A stretch of 64,000 bases of DNA from Acinetobacter sp. XH1741 (GCF_041021895.1 NZ_CP157428.1:558001-622000); one strand, 5' to 3'; counted from the first letter of the stretch, positions 1 through 12,504 are shown. Numbers and translations: made by a program. Notes: a model not told the origin generated them from the letters alone.

Positions 1-464
1 GCATTTGGGTCAATACCAACGGCTTGGTGTAAATCTGCGTTGAAACCATTTTGAGTGTCAGCTTCTACAACGCCAAATTTCTCAAGAGTTGTTAATAATG
101 ACTTCAAGGTTAACTTAATACCTTCAAGTACAGGCGTCTCTTCACCACCAGCTGCCTGAATTGCACGTTCTAAATTGTCGACAGAATCCAACAATTCTTT
201 TGCAAATTTCTCAAGCACAGTCTCTTTATGCTTTTCAGACTCACGTTGAATACGCTCTACACTTTTTTGTGCTTCGTAAACTGCATTTGCAGTACGGGCT
301 TTTTCAAGTTTAAGATTTTCTTCTAGTTTAGTGATCTGCGCTTGTAAAGATTCAACGGTAACGTCGTTTGCTTGCTCTACACCTTCAGCCTGAGTTTGCT
401 CATTAGATTGCTCAGCTTGCTCATTTTGGATGTCTTGAGCTTGCTCATTTTGCTCATTAGCCAT
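1..464 (-). CDS. grpE: GrpE nucleotide exchange factor, C-terminal end cut by window edge
   Basis: GrpE is the cytoplasmic co-chaperone that releases ADP from DnaK in the DnaK-DnaJ-GrpE folding cycle. The reading frame starts at the ATG complementary to 462-464, preceded by a GGAGA ribosome binding site, and runs off the left edge after about 154 codons (the family is usually about 180-200 aa). The N-terminus is a low-complexity stretch of Asn, Glu and Gln with repeated NEQ units. A charged coiled-coil segment follows (about residues 45-95), and then the GrpE core with [11 protein letters not shown] and, near the edge, [10 protein letters not shown], matching the conserved FNPxLHQAV motif. 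Upstream lies a heat-shock-type promoter (581-605). In many bacteria dnaK follows; here it would be beyond position 1, which I cannot see. Confidence 0.93.
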   Translation of the reverse strand, partial: MANEQNEQAQDIQNEQAEQSNEQTQAEGVEQANDVTVESLQAQITKLEENLKLEKARTANAVYEAQKSVERIQRESEKHKETVLEKFAKELLDSVDNLERAIQAAGGEETPVLEGIKLTLKSLLTTLEKFGVVEADTQNGFNADLHQAVGIDPN

Positions 465-580
465 TGATGATCTCCGTTTAAATGGGTTTTTAAACATGTA
501 CAGTCCTTTTTGGCATCAGTATTTACTGCGTAAAACCTGAACTGCCATGCATATGCTGTAATTCATTAATAGGGATGAAG

Positions 581-605
581 TATGGGCATTGCCTAAAAAT
601 TCAAG
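581..605 (-). promoter_or_regulatory. Sigma-32 (RpoH) type promoter for grpE
   Basis: Read on the minus strand there is CTTGAA (605-600), 13 bases, then CCCATA (586-581). This matches the heat-shock consensus CTTGAA-N13..17-CCCCATNT closely. The expected transcript start is about 100 bases upstream of the grpE ATG. The motif match is seen directly; use by RpoH is inferred from grpE being a classic heat-shock gene. Confidence 0.7.
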
Positions 606-627
606 CGTACGCGGCAATTTAAAGCTT

Positions 628-1521
628 TTAATTTTGCGGTTTTAAGTAAAAATCTAAATTTTCGATCATAAAAGCTATAAATTCTTGCGTAATTTTCGGT
701 AAATGCTGTCTAGAAGCATACACAACCGACAAACTTAACTCAGGAGCCGCAAAATTTTTAAATAAAGCGGTTAGGCGTTTTTCTTTTAAATCTTTCTCAA
801 CTAATAATGACGGTAACATTGCGACTCCCTGAGCATGTAAGCACATATCGTAAAGCGCATTCACATCATTACTTTTAAAAGTAACATTTAAAGGATAGTT
901 CTGAGGTTGTTGTTCATTATCAAAAAGTGTCCAGAACTGATGCTGGCTATGGTGAGCAATACATTCATGCTGAATAAGTTGACGAGGATGGAGCAGGGGA
1001 CTGTGCTGTTTTAAATAGTCAGGATGAGCACAGAAAACAGACTCGATTTGACAAACTGGCCGAGCGATTAAACCATCTGCTACTTTCTGGGTAATACGAA
1101 GTGCCAAGTCTACTTGTGCATCAATAAGATCTATGGTGTTTTCAGTCAAGTAAACATCAAAATGAATATGAGGATGCTGACGTTTAAATTGTCGAATACA
1201 TTCACCGACCCCAAGCTCAAACAAAAATAAGCCGCAAGTAAAGCGTATTGTTCCATTATGTTGTTCTGGGGCTGCAAGCTCTTGTAATAGTTGTTGCTGT
1301 TGTAAAATATTTTCGCAGTAGAGCAGGGCTTTCTCACCTGCAGGGGTAAGAGATATTTTCCGGGTATTTCTCTGAAATAGTCGAGTTGAGAATGTGTGCT
1401 CAAGGTGTTCAAGATAGCGCGAAACCATTGCACGAGAATAATTGAGATGCTCTGCGGCCTTAGTTAAATTGCCATGTTGTGCAATAGAAACAAAGACCTG
1501 AATTGCTTTTAAAGTATCCAT
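628..1521 (-). CDS. LysR-family transcriptional regulator
   Basis: A 297-aa regulator of standard LysR length. Residues 1-60 form the winged helix-turn-helix (AIQVFVSIAQHGNLTKAAEHL, then SRAMVSRYLEHLE). A linker helix follows, and a periplasmic-binding-like effector domain covers about residues 90-290. It is transcribed divergently from the MBL-fold gene at 1629 across a 107-base gap, the usual arrangement in which a LysR protein controls its neighbour and itself. The target and effector are unknown. The spacer is AT-rich with several TTGCAA/TGCAA-like half sites but no operator I would defend. Confidence 0.85.
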   Translation of the reverse strand: MDTLKAIQVFVSIAQHGNLTKAAEHLNYSRAMVSRYLEHLEHTFSTRLFQRNTRKISLTPAGEKALLYCENILQQQQLLQELAAPEQHNGTIRFTCGLFLFELGVGECIRQFKRQHPHIHFDVYLTENTIDLIDAQVDLALRITQKVADGLIARPVCQIESVFCAHPDYLKQHSPLLHPRQLIQHECIAHHSQHQFWTLFDNEQQPQNYPLNVTFKSNDVNALYDMCLHAQGVAMLPSLLVEKDLKEKRLTALFKNFAAPELSLSVVYASRQHLPKITQEFIAFMIENLDFYLKPQN

Positions 1522-1628
1522 ATGGCTAGCTATTATTACAATATATGCAACAGTTTATCTTAAATTAGTGCGTTTATTTTACATAAATTGCAATTTAAAG
1601 TGTTCTTCATGAAACAGGAGAATATCTA

Positions 1629-2495
1629 ATGAAATTATTCAATTTAACCGCTTCCGCGCTTGCTACTGCCACCGCATTAACTATGGCTCAGTCAGCTTTT
1701 GCTCAAGATCTTAAAATACAAAGTTTCCTAGCTAAACCAGAACATTTTGGCGTCACTTCAACCTTAATAGAAGGCGACAAAGAGGTTTTGCTGGTGAATG
1801 CGCAATTTTCAAAATCTGAAGCATTACGTATTGCTGCAAATATTCTAGATAGCGGTAAAACATTGAAAACAATTTTTGTAAGCTATGGCGATCCCGACTA
1901 TTACTTCGGTTTAGATGTGTTTAAACAGTACTTCCCGAATGTACAAATCATTGCCACTCCGGAAACAGTAAAGCATATCCAAGATACTCAAGCGCTCAAA
2001 GTTAAATATTGGGGACCACAAATGGGGGCAAACGCGCCTAGCCAAATTATTGTGCCTCAAGCTTATACGGCTAAAACTTTAAAACTTGAGAATGAATCAA
2101 TCGAGATTAAAGGTAAAAAAGAACTTACTTATTTATGGGTGCCTTCAGCAAAAGCTGTAGTGGGTGGAATTCCAGTATCTTCAGGCATTCATTTATGGAT
2201 GGCCGATACACCTAAAACTAAAGACCGTGTGGAAGTTATCCAGTCTTTAGAAAGCATCAAAGCTCTTCAACCTAAAATTGTTGTGCCTGCTCATATGGTT
2301 GAAGGTGCTCCACAAGGTCTAGATGCTGTTAACTTCTCAATCAACTATCTTAATAGTTATGAAAAGGCTGCTAAAGCAAGTAAAAATTCGACTGAACTTA
2401 GCAAGCTTATGCAAAAGCAATATCCAGCTCTTAAGAGTGTTGATAGTTTGGAGTTGGGGGCTAAGGTCGTTAAAGGCGAAATGCAGTGGCCATAA
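1629..2495 (+). CDS. Periplasmic MBL-fold protein with degenerate metal site
   Basis: 288 aa with a Sec signal peptide (residues 1-25, cleavage after AFA). The fold looks like the metallo-beta-lactamase superfamily: LIEGDKEVLLVNAQF corresponds to the first strands, and WVPSAKAVVGGIPV and VVPAHM to later core strands. The signature HxHxDH that binds zinc reads SYGDPDYYFG at residues 85-94, so the three histidines are Tyr, Asp and Tyr and only the Asp of the motif remains. His222 of the PAH motif is kept. Enzymatic activity is therefore doubtful; a binding or altered-metal role is possible. A good ribosome site (CAGGAG, 1614-1619) precedes the ATG. It is divergent from the LysR gene, which probably regulates it. 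Confidence 0.8.
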   Translation: MKLFNLTASALATATALTMAQSAFAQDLKIQSFLAKPEHFGVTSTLIEGDKEVLLVNAQFSKSEALRIAANILDSGKTLKTIFVSYGDPDYYFGLDVFKQYFPNVQIIATPETVKHIQDTQALKVKYWGPQMGANAPSQIIVPQAYTAKTLKLENESIEIKGKKELTYLWVPSAKAVVGGIPVSSGIHLWMADTPKTKDRVEVIQSLESIKALQPKIVVPAHMVEGAPQGLDAVNFSINYLNSYEKAAKASKNSTELSKLMQKQYPALKSVDSLELGAKVVKGEMQWP

Positions 2496-2522
2496 TTTAA
2501 TATTGACCTCATAGCCACTTTC

Positions 2523-2557
2523 AAAAGAACCGCGATCATTTCGCGGTTCTTTTATGT
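2523..2557 (+). terminator. Intrinsic terminator after the MBL-fold gene
   Basis: A 13-bp stem AAAAGAACCGCGA (2523-2535) pairs with TCGCGGTTCTTTT (2541-2553) around the loop TCATT. It lies 28 bases past the stop codon at 2495. Confidence 0.8.
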
Positions 2558-2887
2558 CGAAATCAATTTTTTAGGTAAAAAAGCTCTGTAACAATCTACG
2601 CAACTTATATAGCGTTTCTATAAATGGAAAAATTATGAATGCGATAGCCAAATACTATAAAAATAAGAAATTGATAAAAATAAACAAATGGTTATCTATA
2701 GTTTAAATTATCATATATAAAGGTCAGATTAAGAATTTGAATTTAATAAAAAATTGCACAATTTGTACTTCTATTACTACAAAACACAACCAATGATACG
2801 CACGTCAGAAAAAAAAATTGTGAATTATAGGCATCGCGAAGATGAACTTTGCATTTAAACGTTTGTCGTAATGAAAGGAAAGCAATC
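2558..2887. other. AT-rich intergenic stretch, no gene seen
   Basis: About 330 bases of very AT-rich DNA between the terminator and the small lipoprotein gene. Only chance-length reading frames occur (the longest starts near 2636, 23 codons, no ribosome site). It must hold the promoter of the 2888 gene, but I cannot single out -35/-10 boxes with confidence. Confidence 0.5.
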
Positions 2888-3118
2888 ATGAAAAAATTAG
2901 GTCTTATCTCTGTAGTACTTGCTGGTGTTGCATTTACAGCAGTTGGCTGTGCATCTGAAGCTGGTTTAAACGCATCAGGTTCTGCTCAAACAAGTGCTAG
3001 CCCATCTGGTGTACATGCAGGCGCTGGTATTGATGCAGGTGTTTCTGGTCAAGCACAACCAGGTCAAGTCGATGCTGGTGCTTCTGGTTCAGTTTCAGGT
3101 TCTGCAACTGCTCAGTAA
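2888..3118 (+). CDS. Small low-complexity lipoprotein
   Basis: 76 aa starting at the ATG at 2888, preceded by the strong site AAAGGAAAG; an upstream in-frame ATG at 2849 has no such site and would bury the signal peptide. The N-terminus MKKLGLISVVLAGVAFTAVGC is a lipoprotein signal with a slightly atypical lipobox (AVGC, Cys21). The mature part is almost entirely Gly, Ala, Ser, Gln and Val with short repeats (DAGVSG, DAGASG), with no recognisable domain and probably disordered. It converges on the Arg-rich lipoprotein at 3289-3618. Function unknown. Confidence 0.75.
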   Translation: MKKLGLISVVLAGVAFTAVGCASEAGLNASGSAQTSASPSGVHAGAGIDAGVSGQAQPGQVDAGASGSVSGSATAQ

Positions 3119-3240
3119 TTTGCTGCTAAAAATAAGAGATATGAGTTTATAGAAGATATATGTTCAAGATGCCAATACATATATGAAATGAGCTGCTACT
3201 CGTTTTCTATAAATTAGAGAGAATTTATATTCCTCAAAAA

Positions 3241-3275
3241 AGCCCCAAAAAGAAAAATCTTTTGGGGCTTTTTTA
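3241..3275. terminator. Bidirectional terminator between convergent lipoprotein genes
   Basis: AGCCCCAAAA (3241-3250) pairs with TTTTGGGGCT (3260-3269). A T-run follows on the plus strand and an A-run precedes on the left, so it can stop transcription from both sides. Confidence 0.8.
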
Positions 3276-3288
3276 TATCTTAAGGAAC

Positions 3289-3618
3289 TTAGTCATCATG
3301 ACGATAATCTCGGCGATCGTGATCACGATCTTCTACCCGTTTTTTATCCCACTCACGATGTCTTTTTTCCCATTCACGTCGATTTTTTTCTTGTTCACGA
3401 ACATCTCTACGTTGTTGTTCGTATACGCGTTCTCGTTGGCGTTCTTCCCAGCGTTTCCGTTCCCAATCGTTATAACGACGTCCATCATTACGGTCATAAC
3501 GTTGATCACCATGATAACCATATCCGTCACCACGATAATAAGGGTCATCTGGAAAAGCAACACAGCCTACAGTTAAAAGACTGGTTGCTAACATAGTGAC
3601 AACTAGTTTTGCTGACAT
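3289..3618 (-). CDS. Charged Arg/Asp-rich lipoprotein
   Basis: 109 aa. MSAKLVVTMLATSLLTVGC is a lipoprotein signal with lipobox TVGC (Cys19), so the product should be membrane-anchored in the cell envelope. The mature chain is extremely charged: a GYGYHGDQRYDRNDGRRY segment, then a long run of Arg, Glu, Trp and Lys (about residues 50-100) likely to be a single charged helix or coiled coil, ending in DHDRRDYRHDD. The ribosome site AGAGGTACTGCT precedes the ATG. The antisense reading frame on the plus strand is a shadow of this composition bias. No family assigned; RcnB-like or DUF-type envelope proteins of Acinetobacter have a similar look. Confidence 0.75.
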   Translation of the reverse strand: MSAKLVVTMLATSLLTVGCVAFPDDPYYRGDGYGYHGDQRYDRNDGRRYNDWERKRWEERQRERVYEQQRRDVREQEKNRREWEKRHREWDKKRVEDRDHDRRDYRHDD

Positions 3619-3828
3619 AGCAGTACCTCTTTTTGTCTGTTAACAATAATTGGCAAAAAAGTCCTGTTTTAATCGACAGATTTGTTAATGACATTTGCTA
3701 TAAATCAGATTAGCGTAGATTGGTTTTTACCTTTGTATCTTGATTGCATGAGTTGTATGCGAATATAGTCAAACAACAAAGAATTCTGTAGAAAATATGA
3801 AGGATAAGAGGGATTCAAGGAGACAGGC

Positions 3829-4899
3829 ATGACAGCATTTAATCAAAAAATTCAAACATTGCTAGATAAGGGGCAGGGCCCCGCTGCTCGGGCACTCGAT
3901 AGGTTGCCTCGAATAGCCCAAGAGTCTCTTGCTAAAGTTTTGGGATATTCTTATCAATATCCAGATCTCGATTCATTTACTAAATGTATGCTGGCTGTGC
4001 AAATTAAACAGGGCAAAGTAGGGTTTATTGGTTCAAATCCAATTGAATCAAGAAGAACCTTTGATGCACAAATGCAGGCTATACGACAAAAACCAACTGA
4101 CATTGAATCAGTAGAGGATATTCGCTTACCTCTACAAAGTGGAACAATCTTTGCTAGACTTTACCATCCTGCGCCTAATAAAAAGTTACCATTAATCGTG
4201 TTCTATCATGGAGGCGGGTTTGTTGTTGGTGGTTTAGATACTCATGATGAAGCTTGTCGTCTATTAGCTAAATACGCAAAAGTCCAAGTGCTTAGTATTG
4301 ATTATCCATTAGCGCCAGAAGTTTCACCACAACATTTAATTCAATCATGTGAAGATGCATTAGCATGGGTTTATCAAAATCGTAGACAATTAAAAATATT
4401 AAAAAATAGAATTGCTGTTGCAGGGGATAGTGCGGGTGGAAATATTAGTACTGTTGTGGCACAAAGATCAGTAAATAAAGCCTATGCGCCACAAGCACAA
4501 TTACTTATCTATCCAACAGTAGATTTCAAAAGTAGACATCCTTCTTTTTATGCTTATAACGAAGGCTTAGTTTTAACAAATACTGATATTGACTACGTTA
4601 CCCAATACTACGCAACTCAACATAGTGTAGAACTCGATGATCCAATTATTTCACCTACCTACGGCAATCTAAAGAAAAATCCTCCAGCTTTTGTGATTAC
4701 CGCTGGACACGATGTCTTACATGATGAAGCGAAAATATATAGTCATAAGTTAAGACAAAATGGTGTGAAAATGCATTACGAGGAATTTCCTGAACAGACT
4801 CACGGTTTTATTAACCTGACTCCGATTTCTAGAAAAGCAAAACGTCACACTATTGAAATCAGCAAAAACTTTAGAAAATTTTGGGATAAAAATAGTTAA
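3829..4899 (+). CDS. Alpha/beta hydrolase, HSL-type esterase/lipase
   Basis: 356 aa, with no signal peptide, so probably a cytoplasmic carboxylesterase. Residues 127-130 give the oxyanion-hole motif HGGG of the hormone-sensitive-lipase (family IV) branch. GDSAG at 199-203 holds the nucleophile Ser201. Asp295 (GHDVLHDE) and His325 (QTHGF) complete the triad. The N-terminal 90 residues form the cap. It starts at the ATG with AAGGAGA upstream. The natural substrate cannot be read from sequence; short-chain acyl esters are typical for the family. It stands alone, followed by the parS-like site. Confidence 0.85.
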   Translation: MTAFNQKIQTLLDKGQGPAARALDRLPRIAQESLAKVLGYSYQYPDLDSFTKCMLAVQIKQGKVGFIGSNPIESRRTFDAQMQAIRQKPTDIESVEDIRLPLQSGTIFARLYHPAPNKKLPLIVFYHGGGFVVGGLDTHDEACRLLAKYAKVQVLSIDYPLAPEVSPQHLIQSCEDALAWVYQNRRQLKILKNRIAVAGDSAGGNISTVVAQRSVNKAYAPQAQLLIYPTVDFKSRHPSFYAYNEGLVLTNTDIDYVTQYYATQHSVELDDPIISPTYGNLKKNPPAFVITAGHDVLHDEAKIYSHKLRQNGVKMHYEEFPEQTHGFINLTPISRKAKRHTIEISKNFRKFWDKNS

Positions 4900-4908
4900 A
4901 CATACTTA

Positions 4909-4940
4909 TTAATCCAGGTTTCACGTGGAACATGGATTAA
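4909..4940. other. parS-like ParB-binding site within a 32-bp near-palindrome
   Basis: Core GGTTTCACGTGGAACA (4917-4932). Its reverse complement, TGTTCCACGTGAAACC, matches the chromosomal parS consensus TGTTNCACGTGAAACA at 15 of 16 positions. Flanking arms TTAATCCA (4909-4916) and TGGATTAA (4933-4940) extend the symmetry to 32 bp with 14 of 16 base pairs matching. It is intergenic, between the esterase and the cyclophilin. ParB binding is inferred from the motif; parB itself is not in the window. Confidence 0.75.
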
Positions 4941-5043
4941 ATATAAAAGAGATTTGAAACTCTTAATAAATACTCACTAGAAATCTTTGCCTTAGACGAT
5001 TAGATTTAACGACTATCTATTTATAAAGTTATTGTAGGGAAAT

Positions 5044-5601
5044 ATGAAAAAGCTATTGATGTTGTTTTGTCTAGGTTTAAGTAGTCACTCAGTGTGGGCT
5101 AATAGCTTAGTTGAAATGCAAACAAATTTAGGCAACATCGAAATAGAGTTATATGACGATAAAGCCCCGATCAGTGTGAATAACTTTAAAGGCTATATAA
5201 AGTCTGGTTTTTATAAAGAAACGATTTTTCACCGTGTAATTCCAGGTTTCATGGCACAAGGTGGTGGAATGACTGTAAATATGCAGGAGAAGACAACAAA
5301 AGCACCTATTAAGAACGAAGCAGGAAACGGTATTTCAAATACGCGTGGTACTTTAGCCATGGCGCGTACATCAGATCCAGATTCAGCTACGAGTCAGTTC
5401 TTTATAAATGTTGCAGATAATAAATTTCTTAACCGTTCGCCAGGAAATCCAGGATACGCCGTTTTCGGTAAAGTGGTAAAAGGAATGGATGTAGTTGATC
5501 GTATTGTTCAGGTTCCTACATCGAACTATGGCATGAATCAAAACGTACCAAAACAGCCTATAAAGATAGTAGACATAAAGATCAAAACATTGAAAAAATA
5601 A
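5044..5601 (+). CDS. ppiA: Periplasmic cyclophilin-type peptidyl-prolyl isomerase
   Basis: 185 aa. [19 protein letters not shown] is a Sec signal peptide (cleavage after Ala19), placing the enzyme in the periplasm, where it catalyses cis-trans isomerisation of Xaa-Pro bonds. The cyclophilin core is complete: [23 protein letters not shown] with the active-site Arg, [33 protein letters not shown], and [14 protein letters not shown]. Length and motifs fit the PpiA/RotA group. A single gene; the rRNA promoter begins about 90 bases after its stop. Confidence 0.88.
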   Translation: MKKLLMLFCLGLSSHSVWANSLVEMQTNLGNIEIELYDDKAPISVNNFKGYIKSGFYKETIFHRVIPGFMAQGGGMTVNMQEKTTKAPIKNEAGNGISNTRGTLAMARTSDPDSATSQFFINVADNKFLNRSPGNPGYAVFGKVVKGMDVVDRIVQVPTSNYGMNQNVPKQPIKIVDIKIKTLKK

Positions 5602-5690
5602 ATTAACAATATAAATCAGCAAGTTAATTGTTTTTAAAATTTTATTTGAGTGAAAAAGAACCGGTCGAACACAGATATTTATAAAAGTGC

Positions 5691-5718
5691 TTGCGTGCCG
5701 GTTTTTTTTCCCTATAAT
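5691..5718 (+). promoter_or_regulatory. rRNA operon promoter
   Basis: TTGCGT (5691-5696), 16 bases, then a perfect TATAAT (5713-5718), followed by a GC-rich discriminator (CCCGACGCG). The transcript would start near 5725, about 265 bases before the mature 16S 5' end. The GC-rich discriminator is typical of promoters under stringent control. Confidence 0.8.
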
Positions 5719-5990
5719 GCACTCATCCCGACGCGATACACGAAAATATCTTAGCTCACAGGGTTAAGATAAAAGATTAGTATTGTGTCGAATCTGTCTC
5801 TGACGAAGAGCAGAAAAATCATTAAGAGAATTGAAGAACAACTTGTGTGGATTTTTACTGATTGATTAATCGAAATAATTTTCATTGATTGATTGGTTTA
5901 AATTACTCGAAGTTTATTTGAGCGAATTTAAGTCAGTAATTGATGAGCCAGAATTGGTACCTTGTCTTTAAATAAGGTACAAAATGATTT
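5719..5990 (+). other. rRNA operon leader
   Basis: Transcribed leader between promoter and mature 16S. It contains the left arm of the 16S processing stem (5832-5853: TGAAGAACAACTT then GTGTGGATT). I found no convincing match to the E. coli boxA antitermination element. Confidence 0.6.
5832..5853 (+). other. Left arm of 16S pre-rRNA processing stem
   Basis: Complementary to 7551-7573 downstream of 16S (AATCCACAAC then AAGTTGTTCTTCA), 22 paired bases with one bulge. Such a stem brackets the 16S rRNA and is the usual RNase III substrate. Confidence 0.75.
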
Positions 5991-7527
<1,537 letters not shown>

Positions 7528-7550
7528 ACGAAAGATTGACGATTGGTAAG

Positions 7551-7573
7551 AATCCACAACAAGTTGTTCTTCA
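7551..7573 (+). other. Right arm of 16S pre-rRNA processing stem
   Basis: Reverse-complementary to 5832-5853 upstream of 16S with a single one-base bulge; together they should form the RNase III-cleaved helix. Confidence 0.75.
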
Positions 7574-7586
7574 TAGATGTATCTGA

Positions 7587-7663
<77 letters not shown>

Positions 7664-7719
7664 TGACTTTGACTGGTTGAAGTTATAGATAAAAAGATAC
7701 ATGACTGATGATGTAAGCT

Positions 7720-7795
7720 GGGGACTTAGCTTAGTTGGTAGAGCGCCTGCTTTGCACGCAGGAGGTCAGGAGTTCGACTCTCCTAGTCTCCACCA
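7720..7795 (+). tRNA. alaT: tRNA-Ala (TGC)
   Basis: 76-nt cloverleaf with encoded CCA. The acceptor stem GGGGACT pairs with AGTCTCC with a G-T pair. The anticodon stem CCTGC/GCAGG encloses TTTGCAC with anticodon TGC (7753-7755), and the T loop is GTTCGACTC. It is the second spacer tRNA of the operon. Confidence 0.97.
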
Positions 7796-8155
7796 GAACT
7801 TAAGAGAAGTTCGGATTACAGAAATTAGTAAATAGAGATTGAGATCTTGGTTTATTAACTTCTGTGATTTAAGTATCACGGTATTAAGCATGACCTGACG
7901 AAGGCATGTTTATTCATTAACAGATTGGCAAAATTGAGTCTGAAATAAATTGTTCACTCAATAACAAAGAGAGATGAAGTAATTCTGATCTTGGAGTTAA
8001 TTGAGAACTAGCAAATTAACTGAATCAAGCGTTTTGGTATATGAATTTAGATTGAAGCTGTACAGTGTTTAAGTACACAGACAACAGATAGTAGCGATGA
8101 AGAATCGCACGGACAACACTCACTTGTAGGTGTTGACGACTGTTTGGGGTTGTAT
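7796..8155 (+). other. 16S-23S internal transcribed spacer, distal part
   Basis: About 360 bases of transcribed spacer between tRNA-Ala and 23S. No further tRNA. It ends in the left arm of the 23S processing stem (8144-8162). Confidence 0.7.

Positions 8156-8162
<7 letters not shown>
8144..8162 (+). other. Left arm of 23S pre-rRNA processing stem
   Basis: TTGGGGTTGTATAGTCAAG is complementary to 11039-11058 (CTTGACTATACAACACCCAA) with one bulged base, so it pairs the two ends of 23S and the immediate flanks. Confidence 0.75.
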
Positions 8163-11038
<2,876 letters not shown>

Positions 11039-11047
<9 letters not shown>

Positions 11048-11058
11048 ACAACACCCAA
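11039..11058 (+). other. Right arm of 23S pre-rRNA processing stem
   Basis: CTTGACTATACAACACCCAA pairs with 8144-8162. See the left arm. Confidence 0.75.
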
Positions 11059-11223
11059 GCAGTTGTATATAAAGCATCAATCGATTCATTATCATACTAA
11101 GTAACTTGATTTAGTTATTCCACTAGTTAAAATGAACAAGTTCAGATTCAATCAGCCCATCTGTAAAGATTTGGAAAACGCATTGGCAGACAATAAGACC
11201 AAGGCAAGTATCCATAACAGTTG

Positions 11224-11339
11224 TGCTGGCGACCATAGCAAGAGTGAACCACCTGATCCCTTCCCGAACTCAGAAGTGAAACCTCTTAGCGCTGATGGTA
11301 GTGTGGGGTTACCCATGTGAGAGTAAGTCATCGCCAGCT
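11224..11339 (+). rRNA. rrf: 5S ribosomal RNA
   Basis: About 116 nt. The terminal helix is TGCTGGCGA / TCGCCAGC. Conserved internal parts are GAACCACCTGATCCCTTCCC, GAACTCAGAAGTGAAA and GTGTGGGGTTACCCATGTGA. The exact ends are uncertain by one or two bases. Confidence 0.95.
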
Positions 11340-11350
11340 CATTATTCAAA

Positions 11351-11385
11351 CACCCCAATCTCAAAAGAGATTGGGGTGTTTTTTT
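11351..11385 (+). terminator. rRNA operon terminator
   Basis: 12-bp stem CACCCCAATCTC (11351-11362) with GAGATTGGGGTG (11367-11378), AAAA loop, then seven T. Confidence 0.92.
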
Positions 11386-11501
11386 ATGTGCGCGAGAATA
11401 TAAAAAAATCCATAAAAACTCAGCGCTACAAAAATATGGATTTGCATATAAGCTATGTTGTATGAATATAATGTTGAAGTTTTTTATTTTTGGGTGACCT
11501 A

Positions 11502-11813
11502 GTGAAAATCAATTCTTTCTCCCCATTACCTGAAGATGATAAGGAACTGTCTCTTCCTGAATTAATTTATTGGGCATCTTTAGGTGATCTAGAACAAGTA
11601 AAGCAATTATTGATAGATGGTGAGGATCCTAATCAGATAGATGAGGAAGGTTATAGTGCTTTACAAGCAGCTGCTGAAAATGATTATTTAGAGGTAGTAA
11701 AGCTCTTAATAGAAAAAGGTGCCTATGTCGCTTATAAAAGCGATTACACAGCATTAGAGCTTGCAGAAATGGCAGGTAATAGTGATGTGGTGAATTATCT
11801 AAAAAGTTTGTAA
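11502..11813 (+). CDS. Small ankyrin-repeat protein
   Basis: 103 aa from a GTG at 11502 with GGGTGA six bases upstream; a TTG at 11490 is the alternative start (107 aa) but leaves no ribosome site. Two to three ankyrin repeats cover most of the chain: LIYWASLGDLEQVKQLLIDGEDPNQID, then GYSALQAAAENDYLEVVKLLIEKGAYVAY, then a partial TALELAEMAGNSDVVNYL. There is no signal peptide, so it is likely a cytoplasmic protein-protein interaction module. The partner is unknown. It is transcribed right after the rRNA terminator. Confidence 0.82.
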   Translation: MKINSFSPLPEDDKELSLPELIYWASLGDLEQVKQLLIDGEDPNQIDEEGYSALQAAAENDYLEVVKLLIEKGAYVAYKSDYTALELAEMAGNSDVVNYLKSL

Positions 11814-11818
11814 AATTA

Positions 11819-11851
11819 AAAAAGCCTCTTTCTTAGAAAAGAGGCTTTTTT
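11819..11851. terminator. Bidirectional terminator between ankyrin gene and FMN reductase
   Basis: AAAAGCCTCTTT (11820-11831) pairs with AAAGAGGCTTTT around a CTTAG-type loop, with A- and T-runs on both flanks. The genes are convergent. Confidence 0.82.
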
Positions 11852-11856
11852 CTAAT

Positions 11857-12399
11857 TTAAGACAAATGATATTTTTGTAGTTTCTCAACAATTGATTGAA
11901 GTCCTTTTACTTCAAATTCGTTGGCTTCGAATTTTTCATCTTTATTGCGTTTAAAGATATCTCGTATTTCAATCACAGCATTTGGATCAATAATACTTAA
12001 ACTTGAAGTGACTTGGCGTATTTGGCTAATAGAACGAGAACCATTTGTTGAACCATAGCCAATAAATGCGGCTGGTTTGCCACTCCATTCTTTACCCACA
12101 TAGTCGAGTGCATTTTTTAATGCTGGACTATAACCATGGTTATACTCTGGGCTAATAAAGATAAATGCATCAGCTTTGGCAATTTTATCTGCCCATTCTT
12201 GTTGTTTAGGTTGATCATAAATACCAGTGGCAGGTGGATGAGAACCTGAAAATAACGGTAAATTCCACTCTTTTAAATCAACCACTTCTATCTGAAAATC
12301 TTTTAGATTGAATGAGAGAATTGCTGTTTCTACCCAATTTGCAACTTTAATTGCTGTGCGTCCTTCGCGAACACTTCCTACGATGATATAGACCAGCAT
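11857..12399 (-). CDS. NAD(P)H-dependent FMN reductase, flavodoxin-like
   Basis: 180 aa. It has the Rossmann-like flavodoxin fold of the NADPH-dependent FMN reductase family: IIVGSVREGRTAIKVANWV binds the FMN phosphate (residues 5-23), and FISPEYNHGYSPALKNALDYV (about residues 81-101) is the conserved flavin-contact loop. Such enzymes reduce FMN, azo compounds or quinones with NAD(P)H in the cytoplasm. The 1.6-kb distance and opposite context give no link to the SsuD system at 22-25 kb, which needs FMNH2, although a reductase of this class could serve it (inference). Confidence 0.85.
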   Translation of the reverse strand: MLVYIIVGSVREGRTAIKVANWVETAILSFNLKDFQIEVVDLKEWNLPLFSGSHPPATGIYDQPKQQEWADKIAKADAFIFISPEYNHGYSPALKNALDYVGKEWSGKPAAFIGYGSTNGSRSISQIRQVTSSLSIIDPNAVIEIRDIFKRNKDEKFEANEFEVKGLQSIVEKLQKYHLS

Positions 12400-12504
12400 A
12401 TATTTTTCCTAAGGATTTTTATCTTTATAACTTAATGCATTATATAGGGAGGAGAGAATATGGAATTTGTAAGGATTCTTATGTTGAAAATAAAAGTGAT
12501 TCAA

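Noticed and set aside
3262..3576. 104-aa plus-strand frame opposite the charged lipoprotein
   Set aside because: A mirror of the Arg/Asp-rich codons on the other strand, giving a fake hydrophobic protein with no ribosome site.
7664..8155. boxA antitermination element in the rRNA spacer
   Set aside because: No sequence close enough to TGCTCTTTA was found in the leader or spacer.
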